Origin: Nemertoderma westbladi
Taxonomy: Eukaryota > Xenacoelomorpha > Nemertodermatida > Nemertodermatidae
DNA length: 57,766 nucleotides
Direction: 5' to 3'
Assembly: GCA_032718475.1 (NCBI GenBank)
Contig: JAUCBJ010008140.1
Span: forward strand, 1 to 57,766
Every line of letters starts with the position of its first letter. Within the stretch, counting starts at the first letter, position 1. Shown here piece after piece: positions 10,755 to 20,419 of this stretch. The position numbers were made by a program, and so were the translations under genes. Below the pieces are notes generated by a model. That model had not been told where the DNA came from, did not search any database, and saw only the letters and a program-made list of their open reading frames with translations.

Positions 10755-12776
10755 TTCTTAATTTTTTGTAAAAAAATTTTTTTTTTATATTTTCACTAAA
10801 ATCGCTCTAACTTCGGTTCTGGTGGTCCAAATTCAATAAAATTGGTATATTCTTTGCCGTAATTTTTTTTTCTATCTTTTGAGAGGGGGTCATTTTTGGC
10901 CCCAAAAAAAATGAAAAAAAAGGGCCAAAATTACGTGATATTTTTCGACCCTTAAAATTCGTAATTTTAATTATAAATGTTAAGAAAAAAGATAGCGGAG
11001 ATAATTTGCTAAATTGTAAATGTACTTTTGGCGGAATACGCTAAATTATCATAGAGTAGCGATTTATTAAAAAAAAAATTTTTTTCGTCCCTTTTTTTAA
11101 ATTTTTTATTTCACACGATCGTCTGCCGCACCAGTTGTATGAAAGCTAATGCGCTGTAACTAACGCTGTTAGATAGATAATTTAACGCACTATAAGTCTT
11201 TGTAAACAAATCTCCCGTAAGTTAAGTAGTTTTCGAGGTAGACGATTTCCCGCGAAGCGAGTTTGAAGGGCGAAATTTTATTTTTGGCCCTCATTTTTTT
11301 AATAGCGTCCGCGGAGCAAAACCGATAGCATATTTGAATTCCCCGTATCGATATTGACCGTATAAAATGTACCTTAACCAATTAAAGTGAAAAATAAAAA
11401 ATTATTCGATAAAAACTATTTTTCATATTCTGGCCCTCTTTGGCCCCTATTGTCGACATATTTGTTGTACCCCCACTCGATAGGAACGTAGCCCCAATGG
11501 TCTTCTACGTGTTTCAAAAAAGAATTAGTGGAATCCTACCCGCGTTGTCAAATTAATCATTTCGGAAATAAAATTTCGAAAAAAGACGGACAAAAACGTA
11601 CAAATTTACGGCCCCTTTTTCCACCCGAAATTTTAATAAATATCTTACCCCCATTCGATACGAAGGTAGTACCACTCTTCCCCTTTCCAACCGCGTTACT
11701 TTCGTCCCCGTACGATTAATATTAGCCGAGTTATAGCGGATTCCGCAAAGTCATTTTGTCCGTTTTTTCAACTTTGACGGACAATAGACGGAAAACAAGC
11801 CCGGAGGCGGGGTATTCCAAGATGTGGAAACGTCTAATTTAGACCCCCTCTTTCGATTCTCGGTGTCTCTGGATGCGTCAAATAGAGGTTTTTTAAGAGT
11901 CCTAGTGAAAAAAAGACAAAAAAACCAGACAATTGTCCGTCATGTCCGTCAAAACGATAGATTCGCTAAAAGCTCTGAAGAATCTTATTTTTTTGGCATT
12001 ACGCGTCCCCCCTCGAAAAATCGAGAAAATCGTACGGCTGGAAATAGGTCGAATGGGGGGGGAACACCGTTTTCGCAGTAACTACGCGTCCTCTATGTAG
12101 ACTGCGTCCTTTAGAGGGGCGGCGAATTCACCTCACTCGACGCCGCCCTTACTGAATGTTTTTAAAAGATGTTTCTTCCCACCAAGGTGGGCCCCTCAAT
12201 AAAGATATACTTAACGAAAGACCACGAGGTAAAGGGAAAAGCGAGGGAAGGGGTAAGGGAGGAGGAAGAAAGACACTGGTCGAGTGACAGGGAGTGGAGG
12301 ACAGCCGGACTCATTACTTTTATATTAATTTTTGTTTTAAACGACATATTATTTTCCTCGAAGTGGATCCTTCCCCTTCATAACTCACCAAAATAAATAA
12401 ACACTACTAGGTCGTTTGTACACGATATGTGGTCTGTGAGTTATAGTCAACGAAACATTTCAGCTCTGAAATTATAATCGTGAATCAATAAGGAGTCTCT
12501 GTTATGATCTATATAGAATATATGGTTGTTGATACCATTATACTGTAACAATGTATTCTAGATTTCATTTATGGGTAAATCCCTATAGATGTTGATGTAT
12601 TAAAAATTACTCCAGAACCATAGTTCGAAGTTCAGTATTTTATACCACTCACCATTGCGTAGAAATTTTACAGTATAATATTGTTAATCTGACTTTAGTT
12701 GTTTAGATTGAACAAAGTCTACATAGTAAACAACAGGTCCTCCAAAGAATGTGTCTTTGGTATATTATATTACGAA

Positions 12777-12824
12777 GGAGGAAGTTAGAATCACTGCATA
12801 AATGCAGTTCATCTAACTTCCCCC
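12777..12824. repeat. Long hairpin in monomer 4
   Basis: One change in the left outer arm (GGAGG instead of GGGGG) breaks a single pair; the rest is intact. Confidence 0.8.
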
Positions 12825-13642
12825 AAATATCCACTGTTGAATAAAATTGAAGCGATAAGTCCGAAAAGGTGCGAGTTTTTTAATAAATTGTGTGGTCCAT
12901 TTGTTATCTGATCTCTATTTATTGTTTAAAGTTCATTTAAGATCACACTGGTTTTTAGAATATTACAACCTTATTTATTATTAATTTATACAATTGAACC
13001 CTTATAAGGACCGGTTATTTGTACACATACTCCTAATGCGCTCAGTAAGGTCCATACAACATATTAATATGAAAATAAATTATCTGCAACGAAAAGAACC
13101 CAATAATACACCATTTGACCTTATTAAAAAAAATTGCACATTTGCACACATATTTGCACAAGTGCACTTTAGCGGATCCTAAAGGTGGTTCCTATTTAAC
13201 ACACTTATGTCTATTCTCTACTGATCTACGATGGTGCATGATCAAGTGTCAGTCGCTAAAAGTGTCAAAAATCCAATTTAATAAATCGCGACATTTGCGA
13301 TTTTGGACCATATTCATGGACATTTTAAGTCTCTTTATAGACATAAAAAGATAAACAAATGTTAAGATTATAGTTAGAAATCACTCCAAACTACATTTTA
13401 ACCCAAGTAATAACATTCTACGATGAATAGAACTGGAAATAATAGTGTTTGAAATATCGAAAAAATGTCCACTATTTAAGTGCATTTTGCACTAAGTGCA
13501 CATGCGTCTTTTCCCAAGTTGTATCCTATTTCACACACTACAATCTATCCTCTATCCAATGAAAAAAGATTCAGATCAAACGGCCCAATAGAACCGAAGT
13601 TATTGATGTTTAAAAATAGTCACTCGAAAATTTCAAATTATA

Positions 13643-13718
13643 TTGGTCACGTAGTCTAGTGGTTATCAATCATGTTAATGAAACCTAAGTTCGTGGGTAC
13701 GAAATCCAATATTGACCA
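13643..13718 (+). other. 76-nt tRNA-like segment, monomer 4
   Basis: Belongs to the monomer 1 subtype (CATGTT, CGTGGG), showing that monomers 1 and 4 share ancestry over this block. Confidence 0.5.
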
Positions 13719-15738
13719 TTCTTATTTTTTTGTAAAAAAAAATTTTTTTATTTTTTTACTAAAATCGCTCTAACTTCGGTTCTGATGGTCCAAATTCAAT
13801 AAAATTTGTATATTCTTTGCCGTAATTTTTTTTTCTATCTTTTGAGAGGGGGTCATTTTTGGCCCCAAAAAAAAATGAAAAAAAGGGCCAAAATTACGCG
13901 ATGTTTTTCGACCCTTAAAATTCGTAATTTTAATTATAAATGTTAAGAAAAAAGATAGCGGAGTTAATTTGCTACATTTTACAGGTAGTTTTGGCGCAAA
14001 GAGCTAAATTATAATAGAACAGCAGATTATTAAGAAAAAAACGTTTTTCTTCCCTTTTTTATAAATATTATATTTCACACGATCGTCTGCCGCTCCAGTT
14101 GTATAATAGCTTCGGCGCTGTAATTAACGCTGCTAGATAGATAATTTAACGCACTATAAGTCTGTGTAAACAAATCTCCCGTAAATTAAGTAGTTTTCGA
14201 GCTAGACGATTTCCCGCGAAGCGAGTTTGAAGCGCGAAATTTTATTTTTGGCCCTTATTTTTTTAATAGCGTCCGCGGAGCAAAACCGATAGCATATTTG
14301 AATTCCCCGTATCGATATTGACTGAATAGAATCTACGTTAACCAACTAAAGTAAAAAATAAAAAATTATTCGATAAAAACTATTTTTCATATTCTGGCCC
14401 TTTTTGGCCCCTATTGTCGACATATTTTTTGTACCCCCACTCGATAGGAACGTAGCCCCAATGGTCTTCTACGAGTTTCAAAAAAGAATTAGTGGATTCC
14501 TACCCGCGTTGTCAAATTAAATATTTCGGAAATAAAATTTCAAAAAAAGACGGACAAAAACGTAGAAATTTACGGCCCCTTTTTTCTACCCGAAATTTTA
14601 ATAAATATCTTACCCCCATTCGATACGAAGGTAGTACCACTCTTCCCCTTTCCAACCGCGTTACTTTCGTCCCCGTACGATTAATATTAGCCGAGTTATA
14701 GCGGATTCCGCAAAGTCATTTTGTCCGTTTTTTCAACTTTGACGGACAATAGACGGAAAACAAGCCCGGAGGCGGGGTATTCCAAGATGTGGAAACGTCT
14801 AATTTAGACCCCCTCTTTCGATTCTCGGTGTCTCTGGATGCGTCAAATAGAGGTTTTTTAAGAGTCCTAGTGAAAAAAAGACAAAAAAACCAGACAATTG
14901 TCCGTCATGTCCGTCAAAACGATAGATTCGCTAAAAGCTCTGAAGAATCTTATTTTTTTGGCATTACGCGTCCCCCCTCGAAAAATCGAGAAAATCGTAC
15001 GGCTGGAAATAGGTCGAATGGGGGGGGAACACCGTTTTCGCAGTAACTACGCGTCCTCTATGTAGACTGCGTCCTTTAGAGGGGCGGCGAATTCACCTCA
15101 CTCAACGCCGCCCTTACTGAATGTTTTTAAAAGATATTTCTTCCCACCAAGGTGGACCCAAAATGAAGTTATACTTAAAGAAAGACCACGAGGTAAAGGG
15201 AAAAGCGTGGACGGGGGGGGGGGGGGGGGTGGTATGCGTCGAATGACACGAGGGGAGACGAACTGGACTCGTTAATTTTATATTACTCGAAATTGTATGT
15301 AATATATTTTCGCTCCCAGTCTACACTCGTTCTATATACCGGTAACCCATTAATATTAATATATACTACTCAGTCGTTTGTACATAATACGAAGTCTGTA
15401 AGTTATAGTCACCGAAACATTGCAGCTCGGAAATTATAATATATGAATCAAGGATGTCTCTCTTATGATCTACATAGAATAGATATGGTTATTGATACTG
15501 TTACATTGTGATAATGGATTCTAGGTTTCTTTCACTGGTAAATCCGTATAAATGTTGAAGTAATAAAATTTAATTACAGAACCATAGTTCGAAGATCAGC
15601 ATTATTCATACCAGTCATTGCTTAGAAATTTTACAGGATATATTGTTAATCTGACTTAAGTTGTTTAGGTTGAACAAAGTCTACATAGTAAACAACAGGT
15701 CCTCCAAAGAGTGTGTCTTTGGTATATTATATCATGAA

Positions 15739-15786
15739 GGGGGAAGTTAGATTCACTGCATAAATGCAGTTTATCTAACTTCCCCC
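15739..15786. repeat. Long hairpin in monomer 5
   Basis: Both arms are intact. The only changes fall in the internal loops (ATC to TTC, TCA to TTA), so pairing is untouched. Confidence 0.85.
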
Positions 15787-16609
15787 AAATATCTACTGTT
15801 GAATAAAATTGAAGCCATATATTAAGTCCGAAAAGGTTCGAGTTTTTTAATAAATTGTGTGGTCCATTTGTTATCTTATCTCTATTTATTGTTTAAAGTT
15901 CATTTAAGATCACACTGGTTTTTAGAATATTACAACCTTATTTATTATTAATTTATACAATCGAACCCTTATAAGGACCGGTTATTTGTACACATACTCC
16001 TAATGCGCTCAGTAAGGTCCATACAACATATTAATATGAAAATAAATTATCTGCAACGAAAAGAACCCAATAATACACCATTTGACCTTATTAAAAAAAA
16101 TTGCACATTTGCACACATATTTGCACAAGTGCACTTTAGCGGATCCTAAAGGTGGTTCCTATTTAACACACTTATGTCTATTCTCTACTGATCTACGATG
16201 GTGCATGATCAAGTGTCAGTCGCTAAAAGTGTCAAAAATCCAATTTAATAAATCGCGACATTCGCAATTTTGGACCATATTCATGGACATTTTAAGTCAC
16301 TTTATAGACATAAAAAGATAAACAAATGTTAAGATTATAGTTAGAAATCATTCCAAACTACATTTTAATCCAAAAAATAACATTCTACGATGAATAGAAC
16401 TGGAAATAATAGTGTTTGAAATATCGAAAAAATGTCGAATATTTAAGTGCATTTTGCACTAAGTGCACATGCGTCTTTTCTCAAGTTGTATCCTATTTCA
16501 AACACTACAATCTATCCTCTATCCATTGAAAAAAGTTTCAGATCAAACGGCCCAGTAAAACCGAAGTTATTGATGTTTAAACATAGTCACTCGAAAATTT
16601 CAAATTCTC

Positions 16610-16685
16610 TTGGTCACATAGTCTAGTGGTTATCAATCACGTTATTGAAACCTAAGGTCGCGGGTACGAAATCCAATATTGGCCA
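16610..16685 (+). other. 76-nt tRNA-like segment, monomer 5
   Basis: Monomer 2 subtype. The 3' strand of the terminal stem reads TGGCCA instead of TGACCA, which keeps pairing through one G-U wobble. The A box is intact. Confidence 0.5.
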
Positions 16686-18020
16686 TTCTTAATTTTTTGT
16701 AAAAAAATTTTTTTTTATTTTTTCACTAAAATCGCTCTAACTTCGGTTCTGGTGGTCCAAATTCAATAAAATTGGTATATTCTTTGCCGTAATTTTTTTT
16801 TCTATCTTTTGAGAGGGGGTCATTTTTGGCCCCAAAAAAAATGAAAAAAAAGGGCCAAAATTACGCGATATTTTTCGACCCTTAAAATTGTTAATTTTAA
16901 TTATATATGTTAAGAAAAAAGATAGCGGAGGTAATTTGCTACATTTTAAATGTACTTTTGGCGCAATACGCTAAATTATAATGGAGTAGTGATTTATTAG
17001 AAAAAAAAAATTTTTCGTCCCTTTTTATAAATATTTTATTTCACACGATCGTCTGCCGCACCAGTTGTATATAAGCTACGGCGCTCTAATTAACGCTGTT
17101 AGATAGATAATTTAAAGCTCTATAAGTCTGTGTAAACAAATCTCCCGTAAGTTAAGTAGTTTGCGAGCTGGACGAGTTCCCGCGCAGTGAGTTTGAAACG
17201 CGAAATTTTAATAATGGCCCTCATTTTTTTTATATCATTTGCGCAGCAAAACCGATAGCATATTTGAATTCCCCGTATCGATATTGACCGTATAAAATGT
17301 ACCTTAACCAACTAAAGTGAAAAATAAAAAAATATTCGATAAAAACTATTTTTCATATTCTGGCCCTTTTTGGCCCCTATTGTCGACATATTTGTTGTAC
17401 CCCCACTCGATACGAACGTAGCCCCAATGGTCTCCTACGAGTTTCATGAAAGAATTAGTGGAATCCGACCCGCGTTGTCAAATTAAACATTTCGGAAATA
17501 AAATTTCGAAAAAAGACGGACAAAAACGTACAAATTTACGGCCCCTTTTTCCACCCGAAATTTTAATAAATCTCTTACCCCCATTCGATACGAAGGTAGA
17601 CCCACTCGTCATCATTCCAACCGCGTTACTTTCGTTCCCGTACGATAAATAGTAGCCGAGTTATTACGGATCCCGCAAAGTCATTTTGTCCGTTTTTTCA
17701 ACTTTGACGGACAATAGCCGGAAAACAAGCCCGGAGGCGGGGTATTCCAAGAAGTGGAAACGTCTAATTTAGACCCCCTCTTTCGATTCCCGGTGTCTCT
17801 GGATGCGTCAAATAGAGGTTTTTTAAGAGTCCTAGTGAAAAAAAGACAAAAAAACCAGACAATTGTCCGTCATGTCCGTCAAAACGATAGATTCGCTAAA
17901 AGCTCTGAAGAATCTTATTTTTTTGGCATTACGCGTCTCCCCTCGAAAAATCGAGAAAATCGTACCTCTGGAAATAGGTCGAATGGGGGGGGGACACCGT
18001 TTTCGCAGTAACTACGCGTC

Positions 18021-18206
18021 CAGCATGTAGACTGCGTCCTTTAGAGGGGCGGCGAATTCACCTCACTCGACGCCGCCCTTACTGAATGTTTTTAAAAGAT
18101 ATTTCTTCCCACCCAGCATGTAGACTGCGTCCTTTAGAGGGGCGGCGAATTCACCTCACCCGACGCCGCCCTTACTGAATGTTTTTAAAAGATATTTCTT
18201 CCCACC
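18021..18206. repeat. 93-bp duplication inside monomer 5
   Basis: Two 93-bp units start with CAGCATGTAGACTGCG (18021 and 18114). They sit exactly 8,990 bp from the equivalent pair in monomer 2. Confidence 0.85.
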
Positions 18207-18209
18207 AAG

Positions 18210-19185
18210 TGCACTGTGGTAGTGGACTATAATAAAAAACTGCAGTTTTATTATACCTACTGTCAATTACGTGTAGAACTAGTGTTGTGTTATTTGCACA
18301 TGTTTTTATTTTATTTGATATTGAGAACTGAATGCTTTGTCGACGAATTGTTAAGGGATTTGAAACATTACATTGTCCATGATGTGTAACTCTCCGAACG
18401 TGTTGAGCTGTTAAACCTGCGTTCCCCGCGGGAGGCATAATCTGTGGGTTGGTGGCACGTGAAGCGTAAAGTTGCAAAACAAGGAGAACATTATTGACAA
18501 AAGATAATATAGACAATCCCGCGATTATTTGGTGTGATACTGTAGTTTGGTTTGATGTGTTATAGTATTATAATAACATTTGTGAATTCTGCTGTGCAAT
18601 ATTGTGCGAGTGCAACTATTGCAGGTGCATTTCTGTGCAAATTGCTGATTAAGTCAGAGAGTTTGCTTGTGTGACTGTGGTTTAATTTAACATTATTAGT
18701 TGTACGTTTGCGAAGTCAGTGGAAGACCAAACACCCGAGGGAGAGTAAAGGGACACTGCGTGTGAAACGGCTAATTAAGTAACCTGGTATTTTATTGTTT
18801 TATCATACATACGCCCTACCTTCCTATTTGTTGTTTATTATTATAAACTTGTCACATAGTGTTACAACCCCCAAATATCGTAAATACGTTCTATTACCTA
18901 CGTACAGAAATAATTAATTATTACATCTTTCTCTAGGCCATTGAACTGTTTATTTAACAGGCAGACACTGGCCAGATATTTGACATATATTAATCCTTGT
19001 ATTTAGTTCAAGGGAATGGACATCCTACGCCAATTTCATTCTGAACATAACCATTTGTTTGGATTACAAGCGACTTCAGACATATATATTTATTCATAAC
19101 AATATTGTTTGCAGGAATAATCTCGGTAGCACTTGTGCTTTAGGATTCATAAATAAGTCTTGCACATTAATTAGGTACCAGTGAT
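18210..19185. other. Non-coding stretch after the array
   Basis: AT-rich DNA with no recognised gene. The 114-residue minus-strand open frame at 18172-18516 overlaps the array end and shows no domain. Confidence 0.5.
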
Positions 19186-19445
19186 TTATTGCAACTCGCA
19201 ATTTAATCCCACCCCAAGATTTAGATTAGTTAAGTTATCCTTAGCACCTACTAGTGTTTCTGAGAATGTTAGAATATCGAATTCATGCTCTAAAGTACTT
19301 AAAATATCTGTAGTTGGTGAAAAATTTTTATTTAAACTCCTGCAGTTGAGATGAAAAATTGAAAAATTCGGTTTAGAGTCTATCATGTGAACTTCTTCAT
19401 TAAATCCCTCGTCAGTGTAGCATTCACTATATTAAATTAGATTTT
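19186..19445 (-). pseudogene. Old PHD-finger LINE, endonuclease part (left half)
   Basis: Read on the minus strand, this continues the LINE protein whose N-terminus lies at 23461-23699. A frameshift just left of 19446 leads to a stretch containing IFHLNCRSLNKNF and FDILTFSETL. These are the first two conserved blocks of an APE-type endonuclease of CR1/L2-like LINEs (the N and E catalytic positions). It ends at a stop near 19186 and no reverse transcriptase follows, so the copy is truncated. It was split when the younger LINE at 19534-23372 landed in it. Confidence 0.65.
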
Positions 19446-19533
19446 AATTAAATTCGAATTAAATTTTGGATTTGAAAAGCTACTGTATATATTATCGTAG
19501 CGTGATGAGCATTCAAAAATATCACAATCGTAC
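19446..19533. repeat. 88-bp target-site duplication, left copy
   Basis: Identical base for base to 23373-23460. It is part of the older minus-strand LINE and was duplicated when the plus-strand LINE inserted. Confidence 0.95.
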
Positions 19534-19609
19534 TGGGACTGTAAGACTGTAAGACTGTACGCTTGGTACTGCTGTGTGACTGACTCACTGCTGTACTGCT
19601 GATCTTCTT

Positions 19610-20419
19610 ATGGATCCGGATAAATTTAGCGCGCACCAAGAAGAAATCCTCAGACTATTCAGGAATGCCAAATTGAAAAAGAGTGTATCTAATGAAGATG
19701 AGAAACTAGTAACGGATAAACTGATGGACATGTCGGCCATGTTCACCTCCTGTTTGGGTAGGCTCGCAAATGCTCAACAGGAATCGATATCCTCGAAAGA
19801 CAACCTGATAAAGCTCCAGTCTTCCAGATCCGTTACCCCGCCCCCACCTACCAGTACCTCGGTTTCATATGCTGATGCTGCAAGGCCTACCGGTAACACT
19901 CAGGGACTCCCACCCGGTACACAAACATCTGCTCCCCCTCCAGGACCTCCTCGATATTATAGACCCCCGGGCACCGCGCCAGTCGCTCGCGGCGTTAAGG
20001 TCGGAGGCCCTCTTCGCGCAGCACCGTCACCCCCACGTAATGCCCACATACATATCGGCAGACTAGTACCGTCAACAACTGCTGAAGATATCACATCGTA
20101 TCTAACCGCTGAAGGAGTACCCTTTAGTGAAGTCAACCCTGTAACGTCGAGAATGGAAAACCCAACGTTTAATAGCTTTCACATTGTGTGCAACCAGTCC
20201 GATCGCGATCGAATCATGGATCCCCTACTTTGGGATAGCGGAATAACCATCCGAAACTATCAATTACGCGGTGACGAACGTGCTCGGTATGGAGTCAGAC
20301 CGCGAGAGAACGGGGATCTCGGCAACCAAATGTGGCCTCCTACGGGACAAATGGCACTTATTCATTCGGACTCTCATCTCAACGACTCAAATCAAACCCA
20401 ACAACACAACCCCCAGTAG
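19610..20419 (+). CDS. LINE ORF1 protein (RNA-binding type)
   Basis: A 269-residue protein starting at the first ATG after the leader. Residues 1-75 are charged and helical, 75-145 are proline-rich, and about 145-215 form a compact domain beginning HIHIGRL with a SFHIV-like strand. This resembles the RRM-like domain in ORF1 of several non-LTR retrotransposons. It would bind the element's RNA in a ribonucleoprotein particle. No CCHC knuckle is present. Its end overlaps ORF2 by 88 nt in another frame. Confidence 0.75.
   Translation: MDPDKFSAHQEEILRLFRNAKLKKSVSNEDEKLVTDKLMDMSAMFTSCLGRLANAQQESISSKDNLIKLQSSRSVTPPPPTSTSVSYADAARPTGNTQGLPPGTQTSAPPPGPPRYYRPPGTAPVARGVKVGGPLRAAPSPPRNAHIHIGRLVPSTTAEDITSYLTAEGVPFSEVNPVTSRMENPTFNSFHIVCNQSDRDRIMDPLLWDSGITIRNYQLRGDERARYGVRPRENGDLGNQMWPPTGQMALIHSDSHLNDSNQTQQHNPQ

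Larger units (their letters stand above)
9416..12379. repeat. Macrosatellite monomer 3
   Basis: The left 370 bp (9416-9780) has clearly diverged from monomers 1, 2 and 5. The remainder follows the monomer 2 type. The boundary with monomer 4 is approximate because that junction has drifted. Confidence 0.85.
12380..15335. repeat. Macrosatellite monomer 4
   Basis: The left third is the most diverged of the five. From about 13380 it switches to the monomer 1 type. The right end has the poly-G run (about 15212-15229), as in monomer 1. The segment 14010-14150 has private changes. Confidence 0.85.
3383..18209. repeat. Macrosatellite: five tandem monomers of about 3 kb
   Basis: Five head-to-tail copies were recognised by repeated landmarks. 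ATACCGGTAAC occurs at 3383, 6345 and 15336, with a variant at 9416. GGAATCCTACCCGCG or close variants recur at about 5504, 8467, 11528, 14492 and 17458. Spacing is about 2.96 kb, or 3.07 kb where a 93-bp duplication is present. The block right of each GGAATCC landmark is almost identical in all copies; the left third is more variable. The array starts abruptly next to unique sequence and ends at CCCACCAAG (18209), about 180 bp before the expected monomer end. It contains no recognisable protein domain. Confidence 0.95.
15336..18209. repeat. Macrosatellite monomer 5, truncated at right
   Basis: The left third is of the monomer 1/2 type. It carries the same 93-bp duplication as monomer 2 (18021-18206) and stops at CCCACCAAG, missing the last roughly 180 bp of a monomer. 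Confidence 0.85.

Noticed and set aside
18172-18516. 114-residue minus-strand open frame
   Set aside because: Spans the array edge, starts and ends without context and has no recognisable domain.
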